Shown here in pieces: positions 53,833 through 62,847 of a stretch of DNA of 64,000 bases. Numbering within the stretch: the first letter of the stretch is position 1; every line of letters begins with the position of its first letter. The notes under the pieces are model-generated. The model was not told where the DNA came from and made no database searches. It worked only from the letters and a program-made list of their open reading frames with translations. Position numbers and translations under genes: made by a program. This DNA comes from Acidiphilium sp. 37-60-79 (GTDB taxonomy: Bacteria > Pseudomonadota > Alphaproteobacteria > Acetobacterales > Acetobacteraceae): NCBI GenBank assembly GCA_002279355.1, contig NCBV01000010.1, positions 38,329 through 102,328 of the forward strand, written 5' to 3'.

Positions 53833-54842
53833 TGCGCGCCGATCCCATCCTGCTGGCCCGTGACGCCGAAAACCTGTTCTGGGTCGCCCGCTATATGGAG
53901 CGGGTGGAAAATCTCGCCCGGCTGATCGATGTCGCGCAAAGCTTCGAAAGCCCTGGCCGCGAGGCGGAATCCTGGGCCGCTCTGGTCGCGATCAACGCCG
54001 ATGAAGCGAATTTCGCCACCTGGCTCGGCACCGAGGCCGAAACCGACCCAATGCAGGTCAAACGCTTTTACCTCCTCGCCCGTGATAACCCCACCAGCAT
54101 TCCCGCCTGCGTCGAGCAAGCGCGCACCCTCGCCCGCACCCTGCGGCCGCTGATCTCCACCGAAATGTGGCGGCAAATCAACGTGATGCACCGCTTCGTG
54201 CTGCGCATCCAACCGCTCGACCTCGAAGGCGATTCGCTCTCGCGCCTCTGCACCCGCCTCAAGGAAGCGGTGCAAACCCATACCGGCGTCACCGAAGGCA
54301 CCATGTATCGCGATCAAGGCTGGCAATTCTACCAGCTTGGCCGCCAGCTCGAACGCGCCGATCAAACCACCCGCCTGCTCGACATCAAATACCGCCTGCT
54401 CGTCCCGCGTGACCGCGAAGCGCGGCGCGTCACCGAACTCACCCAATGGAACGCCGTGCTGCGCGCCGCCGCCGGCTATCACGCCTTCAAGCGCCTCTCG
54501 CGCGGCGCCTTCAACGTGCAAGACGTCGCGGAGTTTTTGCTCCGCGATCCCTCATTCGCCCGCTCCGCCTTGCATTGCGTGCGCCGCTGCGAAACCCATC
54601 TCGATGATCTGCGCCGCATGCATCATTTGCACGGCATCGCCCCCGCCATTGAACGCGCCGAATATCTCCGCGCCTATCTGCTCGACCCACCAATGGCCGG
54701 GATTCTCGCGGGCGACCTGCATGATTATCTCGATCGCGTGCAAATCCTGCTGATGGAGGTCGCGAGCGCCATCGGTCGCGGCTTTTTCCGCAACTGGCAG
54801 CCCCCGGCCTTGATCCACGAATTAGAGCAATATCAAGGATAA
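53829..54842 (+). CDS. Alpha-E domain protein
   Basis: 337 residues, mostly helical, from start MMRADPILLARDAENLFWVARYMERVEN, a standard alpha-E opening. Alpha-E proteins occur only with ATP-grasp and transglutaminase-like partners and have no shown activity. Several conserved Arg/Glu/His residues along the helices (WQFYQLGRQLERADQTTRLLD, HCVRRCETHLDD) are visible. Coupled to the ATP-grasp gene. Confidence 0.9.
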   Translation: MMRADPILLARDAENLFWVARYMERVENLARLIDVAQSFESPGREAESWAALVAINADEANFATWLGTEAETDPMQVKRFYLLARDNPTSIPACVEQARTLARTLRPLISTEMWRQINVMHRFVLRIQPLDLEGDSLSRLCTRLKEAVQTHTGVTEGTMYRDQGWQFYQLGRQLERADQTTRLLDIKYRLLVPRDREARRVTELTQWNAVLRAAAGYHAFKRLSRGAFNVQDVAEFLLRDPSFARSALHCVRRCETHLDDLRRMHHLHGIAPAIERAEYLRAYLLDPPMAGILAGDLHDYLDRVQILLMEVASAIGRGFFRNWQPPALIHELEQYQG

Positions 54843-54941
54843 GATCGGCTCAATTCGGCGCCCGCGTCGCGGCGGGCAACGCCCGCACTCGCCAGCGCCG
54901 CCCCAATTCCGCACGACCCGAATCAAGTTGCTTCGGTCAGA

Positions 54942-55613
54942 TCATGCGCGTTTCTGGCGCCTGCGGATCACGAGACCCAGCCCAATAAGACCGGTGCCAA
55001 GCAGAGCAAGCGAACCGGGTTCAGGAACACTGGTCCCCGGCGTCGATGAATTCAGTGTTACATCATTAAAGGCGATACTGGCAGCCGACCCCGCAAAATC
55101 GACCGATTCAGCTGTGCCGGCAAAGCTGACGCCAATCGGCGTCCAGTTCGAAAAATTCTGACGGAAATTAGGATTGCTTCCATTGGTCGCAAGACTCAAA
55201 GTCGCAAGTAAATTTCCGGTCCCATTGAGTCCAGAATAGACACTCACACTACCGGAATCGAGTGCAGCCGTGTAATAGAACGAAAATCCTGTGGTAAACC
55301 CGTTCGCAACATTCATATAGGCACCGCTGCCGGTCAAAAACGCCATCACGTTAGGGCCAGTTGGTTCGTTGGCCGCATTACTGAACAAGCCATTAGGTGC
55401 GCCGCCTGCGGTGGCATTGACCCAATCAACGCCATAATTCGGCCCACCAGTGCTACCCAGACTTCCAGAACCACCGTCGTAATATGTGTTTACGAGCTCA
55501 CCTCCAGCTTGGAGACCGGCAAAACTCATAACTTCAGGACCCGCCATCGCGGTGCCTGCACTCATGGCAAACGCACCAAAGGCAAGTACGGAAGCAAGTA
55601 GAACATGTTTCAT
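54942..55613 (-). CDS. Exported PEP-CTERM anchored protein
   Basis: 223 residues. Signal peptide MKHVLLASVLAFGAFAMSAG with cleavage near AMAG, then a Gly/Ser/Asn-rich beta domain, then VPEPGSLALLGTGLIGLG and a basic tail RRRQKRA, the PEP-CTERM sorting signal processed by exosortase. Its usual role is in surface or exopolysaccharide matrix. ATG 55613 has GGAG upstream; the frame extends 20 codons further. Lower GC and different codons from neighbours. Confidence 0.88.
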   Translation of the reverse strand: MKHVLLASVLAFGAFAMSAGTAMAGPEVMSFAGLQAGGELVNTYYDGGSGSLGSTGGPNYGVDWVNATAGGAPNGLFSNAANEPTGPNVMAFLTGSGAYMNVANGFTTGFSFYYTAALDSGSVSVYSGLNGTGNLLATLSLATNGSNPNFRQNFSNWTPIGVSFAGTAESVDFAGSAASIAFNDVTLNSSTPGTSVPEPGSLALLGTGLIGLGLVIRRRQKRA

Positions 55614-56048
55614 TTGAAATCTCCATTTTGGAAATTGAATCAGCCCATTACATTCAAGCAATTTCTGGGCCATAATAATTTATATATTTTTATCAATATG
55701 TTAAATAATTCAAACATGCCAGTGTAAAAAATTCCGACAACCTTTGTCACGACATTGCGGCTAAGATCGTCTGGCACGGTCCGTTTCTATGTGACCGGAT
55801 CAAAAGGCTAATGGGAAGTGTAATGCAGATCGTTTGCGGACCGGAGGCTGCATCAGAATCGCCAATTATGGAAAGTACGCGAAAGTCGCGGCGCAGTCAC
55901 GGCGTAGTCGCCGGATCAGGGGCGGTGCCGGGCGATAGCCACAGGCGCACGAGGACTAGTCAGGACCCCCCGTCAGCCCCGCGCCAGGTGCCCGCGAATA
56001 TTTGGTGACGAGGTCCGGGGATCACCAACAAGCGAATGTGAGATCGCC
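55614..56048. other. 435-base stretch without a gene
   Basis: The left half is AT-rich (about 55650-55730), likely the promoter region of the PEP-CTERM gene on the minus strand. The right half has a short frame (55811-56008) with no family features or supportive codon use. Nothing else is recognised. Confidence 0.5.
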
Positions 56049-56762
56049 CTACGGCGCGTAAATCATCTTACGCGTCATGCCGCCATCAGCAACAAACTCC
56101 GCGCCGGTGACAAACCCAGACTCAGGCCCCAGCAAAAACGCCGCGAGCCGCGCAATGTCCTCAACCATTCCCACCCGCCCCACCGGATGCTGCGCATGAT
56201 CCGCAGGCGTGAGTGTCTCGCCTCGGCTGTTAATCCATCCAGGGCTGATCGCATTCACCCGCACATCCGGTCCCAATGAAATCGCCAGCGCATGGCTCAA
56301 TGCCAACAACCCGCCTTTCGCCGCCGCATATGATTCCGTGTCCGGCTCTGACATATGCGCCCGGGTCGAACTCATCATCACCACCGAGCCTCGCGCCGCC
56401 CGGAGTAATCGCTCCGCCGCGCGCACCAGCAAAAATGCGCTGGTCAAATGCGCATCCAGCACCGAGCGCCAGTCGGCTAGGCTGAGTTGCGCGAGCGGCG
56501 TGCGCCGCATGAACCCCGCATTGCACACCAACCCATCAAGCCGACGCTCCGTCGCGGTCACCTCGGCCAGCAGGCTTTGCACAGCCGCCTCGTCAGCAAC
56601 ATCGCAGCGCACCAGCCGCACACCCACCGGCGCCGCGATCCCGGCAATATCCCGATCCGCCACCACCACGCGTTCGCCACGCCCGGCTAAGTGCGCCGCA
56701 ATCGCCGCCCCAATCCCGCGTGCCCCACCCGAAATCAGCGTCACGCGCGGATCGGTGGCCAT
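56049..56762 (-). CDS. SDR-family oxidoreductase
   Basis: 237 residues with the cofactor motif SGGARGIG (11-18), CNAG and catalytic S131/S132, Y145 and K149 in SYAAAKGG; the FabG-like end EFVADGGMTRK. Substrate unknown. Its ATG shares one base with the ppdK stop (TAATG), so it may be cotranscribed with ppdK. The frame extends 37 codons upstream without similarity. Confidence 0.85.
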   Translation of the reverse strand: MATDPRVTLISGGARGIGAAIAAHLAGRGERVVVADRDIAGIAAPVGVRLVRCDVADEAAVQSLLAEVTATERRLDGLVCNAGFMRRTPLAQLSLADWRSVLDAHLTSAFLLVRAAERLLRAARGSVVMMSSTRAHMSEPDTESYAAAKGGLLALSHALAISLGPDVRVNAISPGWINSRGETLTPADHAQHPVGRVGMVEDIARLAAFLLGPESGFVTGAEFVADGGMTRKMIYAP

Positions 56763-59431
56763 TACGCGGTGCGGTCCGTTCCCGCCCCAATCGCCGCTTG
56801 CGCCGCCGCCAACCGCGCCACCGGCACCCGATACGGGCTGCAAGACACGTAATCGAGGCCAATTTCCTCGCAAAACGCAATCGAGGCCGGGTCGCCGCCA
56901 TGCTCACCGCAAATGCCCAATTTCAAATCAGGCTTTACGCTCCGGCCCTTTTCCGCCGCAATCCGCACCATCGCCCCAACCCCTTCAATATCCAGCGTCA
57001 CGAACGGGTCTTTGGCGAGAATGCCGGTCTCGATATAGCGTGGCAAAAACTTGCCGGCATCATCGCGGGACAAGCCAAACACCGTCTGGGTCAAATCATT
57101 GGTGCCGAACGAGAAGAAATCAGCCGCCGTGGCAATCGTATCGGCGGTAATCGCGGCACGCGGCAGCTCGATCATCGTGCCGATACTATAGGCAATTTTA
57201 GCGCCGCGCTCGGTAAACACCGCCTGCGCGACCGTCTCAATCTGCCCACGGGTGATTTCCAATTCGCGCTTGAGCCCCACCAGCGGGATCATGATTTCCG
57301 GCACCGGCGCATGGCCGGTTTCCACTGCAATATCCAACGCCGCTTCAAAAATAGCCCGCGCCTGCATCTCGTATATCTCCGGGAACGAAATTCCTAAGCG
57401 GCAGCCGCGATGCCCGAGCATCGGGTTGGTCTCGGCCAGCTCCGCCGCCCGCTGATGGATCGCGGCTGTATTCATCCCCAGCGCCTCGGCAATCTCCGCA
57501 AGCTCCGCCTCGCCATGCGGTAAAAATTCATGCAAGGGCGGATCGAGCAGCCGGATCGTCACCGGCATTCCCGCCATAATGCGGAATAAATCGGTGAAAT
57601 CCCGCCGCTGAAAGGGCAGCAGGCGGTCCAACGCCAAACGGCGGCCACGCTCATCGCCCGCCATAATCATCTGCCGCACCGCGCCAATCCGCTCTGGGTC
57701 GAAAAACATATGCTCGGTGCGCGACAAGCCAATGCCCTCCGCGCCAAATTTGCGCGCGGTCTCGGCATCCAGCGGGGTCTCGGCATTGGCCCGCACTTTC
57801 AGGCGGCGAAACTCATCCGCCCAACCCATCAGGATCGAAAACTCGCCCGACAGCGCGGGCTCAATCATCGGCACCGCACCGACAAAAATTTCCCCCGTCG
57901 CCCCGTCAATGGTCAGCATCTCGCCAGCTTGCACCGTCACCCCACCGGCTGACAGCGTCTTGGCCGCATAATCAACATGCAAACCACCCGCCCCCGCCAC
58001 ACAAGGTCGGCCCATGCCGCGTGCCACCACCGCCGCGTGACTGGTCATGCCACCGCGCGTGGTCAAAATGCCCCGCGCCGCATGCATCCCGTGAATATCC
58101 TCAGGGCTGGTCTCAATGCGCACCAAAATTACCGATTCGCCCTTTTGCGATCGCATCTCCGCCTCATCAGCCGAAAACACCGCAATCCCACTCGCCGCCC
58201 CCGGCGAGGCAGGCAGGCCGCTCGATAATTTCCGGCGCGGCGCCTTCGGATCAAGCGTGGGATGCAGTAATTGATCGAGCGATTGCGGATTAATTCGCCG
58301 CACCGCCTCGCGCTCATCAATCAAGCCCGCCTGCGCCATCTCAACCGCCATACGCACACCCGCCGCAGCGGTGCGCTTACCATTTCGAGTTTGCAACATA
58401 TAAAGCTTGCCGCGCTCAATGGTAAACTCAATATCCTGCATGTCGCGATAATGCCGCTCCAGCACATCGCGCACCCGCACCAATTCGGCATAGGCGTCCG
58501 GCATCGCCCGCTCAAGGCTGGTTTCGCCCGGCTTGGCATAGGTTTCAGACAGCGGCAGCGGCGTTCTAATCCCGGCCACCACATCCTCGCCCTGCGCATT
58601 GAGCAAATACTCGCCATAAAACGCATTCAACCCGGTGGACGGATCGCGGGTAAAACACACGCCGGTGCCGCAATCATTGCCCATATTGCCAAACACCATG
58701 GCCTGCACATTCACCGCCGTGCCCCAATCGGCCGGGATGTCGTGCAGGCGCCGATAGGTCACTGCCCGCTGGTTCATCCACGAGCCAAACACCGCGCCAA
58801 TCGCGCCCCAAAGCTGATCCTGCGGGTCTTGCGGAAATGGCTTGCCGGTCTCGGCATGCACCACATCCTTGTAGCTCTCCACCACCCGGTGCCAATCCTG
58901 CGCGGAAAGCTGGGTGTCCTCGGAAACCCCTTTATCCTGCTTGACATGTTCAATAATGTCTTCGAAGCGATGATGCGGCACATCCAGCACCACCGAGCCA
59001 TACATTTGAATAAACCGCCGATAGGAATCCCAGGCAAACCGCGCATCCCCCGCCCCTTCGGCGAGCCCTTGCACGGTCACATCATTGAGCCCCAAATTCA
59101 ACACCGTATCCATCATCCCCGGCATCGAAACCCGCGCCCCGGAGCGCACCGAAACTAACAATGGCTTGTGCTTATCGCCAAATTTGCGCCCGGTCGTCGC
59201 CTCGATTTTGGCGAGCGCCGCCTGCGCTTGTTCGGCTAAATCGCTTGGATAACGGTGGCCATTGTCATAATAAGCCGTGCAAACCTCAGTGGTGATGGTA
59301 AAGCCCGGCGGCACCGGCAGGCCAATACTGGCCATCTCGGCCAAATTCGCCCCTTTGCCCCCCAACAAATTGCGCAACGCCGCGCTACCATCGCTGGCAC
59401 CGGGGCCAAAACTATACACATACTGAGTCAT
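56762..59431 (-). CDS. ppdK: Pyruvate, phosphate dikinase
   Basis: 889 residues; interconverts pyruvate + ATP + Pi and PEP + AMP + PPi. N-terminal nucleotide-binding (LLGGKGANLAEMASIGLPVP), swivelling His domain with H465 (GGMTSHAAVVARGMG), and C-terminal PEP/pyruvate TIM barrel (GTNDLTQTVFGLSRDD, GICGEHGGDP). Full length. ATG 59431 is preceded by AGG at a suitable distance. Useful in gluconeogenesis or PPi-glycolysis. Confidence 0.96.
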   Translation of the reverse strand: MTQYVYSFGPGASDGSAALRNLLGGKGANLAEMASIGLPVPPGFTITTEVCTAYYDNGHRYPSDLAEQAQAALAKIEATTGRKFGDKHKPLLVSVRSGARVSMPGMMDTVLNLGLNDVTVQGLAEGAGDARFAWDSYRRFIQMYGSVVLDVPHHRFEDIIEHVKQDKGVSEDTQLSAQDWHRVVESYKDVVHAETGKPFPQDPQDQLWGAIGAVFGSWMNQRAVTYRRLHDIPADWGTAVNVQAMVFGNMGNDCGTGVCFTRDPSTGLNAFYGEYLLNAQGEDVVAGIRTPLPLSETYAKPGETSLERAMPDAYAELVRVRDVLERHYRDMQDIEFTIERGKLYMLQTRNGKRTAAAGVRMAVEMAQAGLIDEREAVRRINPQSLDQLLHPTLDPKAPRRKLSSGLPASPGAASGIAVFSADEAEMRSQKGESVILVRIETSPEDIHGMHAARGILTTRGGMTSHAAVVARGMGRPCVAGAGGLHVDYAAKTLSAGGVTVQAGEMLTIDGATGEIFVGAVPMIEPALSGEFSILMGWADEFRRLKVRANAETPLDAETARKFGAEGIGLSRTEHMFFDPERIGAVRQMIMAGDERGRRLALDRLLPFQRRDFTDLFRIMAGMPVTIRLLDPPLHEFLPHGEAELAEIAEALGMNTAAIHQRAAELAETNPMLGHRGCRLGISFPEIYEMQARAIFEAALDIAVETGHAPVPEIMIPLVGLKRELEITRGQIETVAQAVFTERGAKIAYSIGTMIELPRAAITADTIATAADFFSFGTNDLTQTVFGLSRDDAGKFLPRYIETGILAKDPFVTLDIEGVGAMVRIAAEKGRSVKPDLKLGICGEHGGDPASIAFCEEIGLDYVSCSPYRVPVARLAAAQAAIGAGTDRTA

Positions 59432-59438
59432 GGCAGAC

Positions 59439-61439
59439 CTACCCTTCGAGTTTCGAGAAATCGGCAACGCGATGCATCACGTCCCGCAATTTAGCCAGCA
59501 ACCGCAACCGGTTCCGACGCACCGCCGGATCAGCCGCATTCACCGTCACCTCATTAAAAAATGTTTCCACCGGCGCGTGCAATGTTTCAAGTTCGTTCAA
59601 AACGAAGTCGAAACCATTCTCTTGGGCGAAAACATTGAATCCTTGTGCGATCTGATTCAACCGCTCATTGAGCTTTGCTTCTGCGCCATTCGACCCGTCG
59701 AACCGATCGGGAATAACCTCCGTTTGATAAGGCCCATCCTTCGCCTCCTCAATCCGCAAGATATTTGCGCCCCGCCGATAGGCTTGAAGCAAACGATCAC
59801 CGGTTTCCGTCGCGATGAAACGCTCTAACGCCTCGGCCCGTTGTGCAATCCGCACCAAATCATCATCATCCGCCGCGGCCAAAATCGCATTCAACACATC
59901 AAACCGCTTGCCCTCGCCCCGCAATTTCACCCGCAACCGCTCGATAATGAAGTCAAACACCGCGTCATTCTCAAGCAACGCCCGCAGCCGCACGCGCAGC
60001 CCATTCTCCAGAATAATCCGAATGACCCCGAGCGCCGCCCGCCGCAGCGCATACGGATCGCCCGATCCCGTCGGCGTCTCGCCGATCCGAAAAAATTCCC
60101 GCAGAGTATCGATTTTATCCGCCAGCGCCACCGCGCACGCGACCTCGCCCTCTGGCACGCCATCGGTTGGCCCTTTCGGCTGATAATGCGTGGAAATCGC
60201 CGCCCCGACCGCTGGATCATCGGCATAATACCCGCCCATAATCCCTTGCAACTCAGGAAATTCCCCCACCATCCCGGTGACCAAATCCACCTTGCATAAC
60301 CGCCCCGCCTGCACCGCCAGCTGCACGTGATCGGCATCCGCGCCCAGTGCCTCGGCAATCCGCCCGGCCAATCCCGCAATCCGCTCCGCCCGCTCCAACT
60401 GCGTGCCCAATTTCGCGTGAAACACCACCGATTGCAGCCGGGGCAAGTAATCCTCTAACGCCTGCTGCCGGTCCAAATTCCAAAAATGCTCAGCATCCGC
60501 CAGCCTGGCGCGCAACACCCGCTCATTCCCGGCAATAATCGCCGCCCCACCATCATCCGCGGCAATATTCGCGACAAACGCAAAAAACGGCGCGGGCTGC
60601 CCCGCCGCATCACGCGTGGCAAAATAACGCTGGTTGACCTTCATCGAAAGCTCGCGCACCTCCGGCGGCAACGCCATCTGGCTCGGCTCAATCGCACCGA
60701 TCAACACCACCGGATATTCCACCAGCCCGGTCACCTCATCCAGCAACCCCGCATCCTCAACAATGCTCAAGCCTTTTTCGCCCGCCGCCGCCAGCAACCC
60801 CTCGCCGATCATCCGCCGCCGCTCATCGGCATCAACAATAACATACCGCGCCTGCAAATCCGCCTGCCATTGCGCAGCGCTCGTCACCGTAAAAGCACCC
60901 GGCGCCATGAAACGATGCCCCTCGGTCTGATCGCCGCTCGCCACCGGCCCCAACACCACCGGCACCACCGCCCCATCCAGCAAACACACCACACCCCGCA
61001 ACGGCCGCACCCAGCTAAACGCGCCGCTGCCGCCCCACCGCATCGATTTCGGCCAAGGCAACGCCGCCAAACTCGCCGCAAACGCCGCCCCCCCAATCAC
61101 CGCCGCCGCCGTGACCGGCGCAATCGCCCGGCGCAAATAATAAAACTCGCCCTCTTGCACCAAATCATCGCGGCTGGCCGCATTCTTGCGCAAAAACCCG
61201 TCCAGCGCTGGCCCCGGCGCACTCACCCGTGGCCCGCGCACATCCTCATCGCTCGCCGCCGTCGCCGATCCAATCCGTGCTGCAAACGCCAACCGCCGTG
61301 GCCCATACCAAACCCGCGCATCCTGCGGATCAAGCAGCGCCAACTGCGCCACCATCCGGCGCATCAGCTCCGCCGCCGCCTCCGCTTGCATCCGCGCCGG
61401 AATCTCTTCGGAGAAAATTTCCAGAAAAAACTCAGCCAT
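59439..61439 (-). CDS. glyS: Glycyl-tRNA synthetase beta subunit
   Basis: 666 residues: FFLEIFSEEIPARMQ at the start, RRIGEGLLAA and the C-terminal helical anticodon region (LNERLNQIAQGFNVFAQENG). Works as an alpha2beta2 enzyme with GlyQ. ATG 61439 overlaps the glyQ stop (TGATG). ppdK begins 7 bases after it. Confidence 0.95.
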   Translation of the reverse strand: MAEFFLEIFSEEIPARMQAEAAAELMRRMVAQLALLDPQDARVWYGPRRLAFAARIGSATAASDEDVRGPRVSAPGPALDGFLRKNAASRDDLVQEGEFYYLRRAIAPVTAAAVIGGAAFAASLAALPWPKSMRWGGSGAFSWVRPLRGVVCLLDGAVVPVVLGPVASGDQTEGHRFMAPGAFTVTSAAQWQADLQARYVIVDADERRRMIGEGLLAAAGEKGLSIVEDAGLLDEVTGLVEYPVVLIGAIEPSQMALPPEVRELSMKVNQRYFATRDAAGQPAPFFAFVANIAADDGGAAIIAGNERVLRARLADAEHFWNLDRQQALEDYLPRLQSVVFHAKLGTQLERAERIAGLAGRIAEALGADADHVQLAVQAGRLCKVDLVTGMVGEFPELQGIMGGYYADDPAVGAAISTHYQPKGPTDGVPEGEVACAVALADKIDTLREFFRIGETPTGSGDPYALRRAALGVIRIILENGLRVRLRALLENDAVFDFIIERLRVKLRGEGKRFDVLNAILAAADDDDLVRIAQRAEALERFIATETGDRLLQAYRRGANILRIEEAKDGPYQTEVIPDRFDGSNGAEAKLNERLNQIAQGFNVFAQENGFDFVLNELETLHAPVETFFNEVTVNAADPAVRRNRLRLLAKLRDVMHRVADFSKLEG

Positions 61440-62335
61440 CACGCAGCCTCACCGGCAACCCACGCCTCCGCGCACGCCTTCGCCAACGTCCGCACCCGGC
61501 CAATATACGAAGCCCGCTCCGCCACCGAAATAACGCGCCGCGCATCCAACAAATTGAACAAATGGCTCGCCTTGATGCAATAATCATACGCAGGCAACGC
61601 CAAACCCCGCCCCACCAACGCCGCGCATTCGCGCTCGGCATCGCCGAAATGCCGGATCAACATATCGGTATCGGCAAACTCAAAATTATGCGCCGAATAT
61701 TCCCGCTCCGCCCGGAGAAACACATCCCCATAGGTCACGCCCTGCCCCGCCGGCGCGTCGTTAAACCGGAGCGAATACACATTCTCCACCCCCTGCACAT
61801 ACATCGCCAGCCGCTCCAGCCCATACGTCATCTCAAAGCTCGGCAGATCCACCGCAATCCCGCCAACCTGCTGAAAATAGGTAAACTGCCCCACTTCCAT
61901 CCCGTCGCACCAAATCTCCCAACCCAACCCCCACGCCCCCAGCGTCGGGCTCTCCCAATCATCCTCAACAAACCGGAAATCATGCCGCTTTGGATCAAGC
62001 CCAATCGCGCGATAGCTCGCCAACAACAAATCCTGCGCATCCGCCGGACTTGGCTTAATAATCACCTGATACTGATAATAATGCTGCAACCGATTCGGGT
62101 TCTCGCCATACCGCCCGTCCGATGGCCTGCGCGACGGCTGCACATACGCCGCCCGCCACGGCTCGCCGCCCAGCGCCCGCAACGTCGTCGCCGGATGGAA
62201 CGTGCCCGCCCCCATCTCCATGTCATAAGGCTGCAAAATCACACAACCCTGCCGCGCCCAAAACCGATGGAGCGTCAGAATAATGTCCTGGAAACTCAAA
62301 GCCGATGCAATCGGCGTGTCATTTGTATCGGCCAT
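61439..62335 (-). CDS. glyQ: Glycyl-tRNA synthetase alpha subunit
   Basis: 298 residues with family marks [38 protein letters not shown] and [18 protein letters not shown] 62335 (MADTND) is preferred to an in-frame upstream ATG at 62401. First gene of the glyQ-glyS-ppdK-SDR series, all minus and closely packed. Divergent from the next small gene. Confidence 0.95.
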   Translation of the reverse strand: MADTNDTPIASALSFQDIILTLHRFWARQGCVILQPYDMEMGAGTFHPATTLRALGGEPWRAAYVQPSRRPSDGRYGENPNRLQHYYQYQVIIKPSPADAQDLLLASYRAIGLDPKRHDFRFVEDDWESPTLGAWGLGWEIWCDGMEVGQFTYFQQVGGIAVDLPSFEMTYGLERLAMYVQGVENVYSLRFNDAPAGQGVTYGDVFLRAEREYSAHNFEFADTDMLIRHFGDAERECAALVGRGLALPAYDYCIKASHLFNLLDARRVISVAERASYIGRVRTLAKACAEAWVAGEAA

Positions 62336-62436
62336 GCTCGCGTGCTTGAACCCGTGCTGATGGATTTTCACGTATGGAAAGGCGTTTTCGCAATGCACCA
62401 TTACGAGGCACCCGCCCGAAGGGCAAGGTGGCGATC

Positions 62437-62847
62437 ATGAAGCCCCGCATCAACCGTGGCGACCTGATCGGTATCGCCATAATCCTGCTCATCAGCACCG
62501 CCGCCTTCGCCTTCCGCGACGCAACCATCGCCCCGCGCGCCTTCGTCGCCCTCTGCGCCGCCCCGCACGCCCCGCTGGTCTGCATCCCCCGCCACGCCGT
62601 GCTCTGGGCGCAATATCAGCGCCTGTTCGGCATCACCGCCCTCATCCTCGGCCTGCTCGCCTTCGCCTTCGCCAACCGCCCCCTCGGCGTCGCCGCCCTC
62701 GCCATCGGCACCACCGCCATCATCAATTACAACGGCACCGAAGGCATCATCGGCGCCGCCCTCGGCCTCTGGGGCTGGCTCGAAGCCCGCTCCCCGCGCT
62801 ATCATCCCCCCAACCAACTCCCGGGAGACAAAAATGCTCGCCAATAG
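62437..62847 (+). CDS. Small membrane protein of 136 residues
   Basis: From ATG 62437 (AAGGTGG upstream). Hydrophobic segments at ~10-27 ([17 protein letters not shown]), ~64-83 ([17 protein letters not shown]) and ~86-115; short basic/polar C-tail. Not assigned to a family. Codon pattern fits the neighbours (C-rich). It overlaps the acyl-CoA dehydrogenase start by 14 bases. Confidence 0.72.
   Translation: MKPRINRGDLIGIAIILLISTAAFAFRDATIAPRAFVALCAAPHAPLVCIPRHAVLWAQYQRLFGITALILGLLAFAFANRPLGVAALAIGTTAIINYNGTEGIIGAALGLWGWLEARSPRYHPPNQLPGDKNARQ

Noticed and set aside
55811..56008. Small + frame of 65 codons between the PEP-CTERM gene and the SDR
   Set aside because: Arg/Ser/Pro-rich composition typical of noncoding GC-rich DNA; no similarity and no neighbour support.
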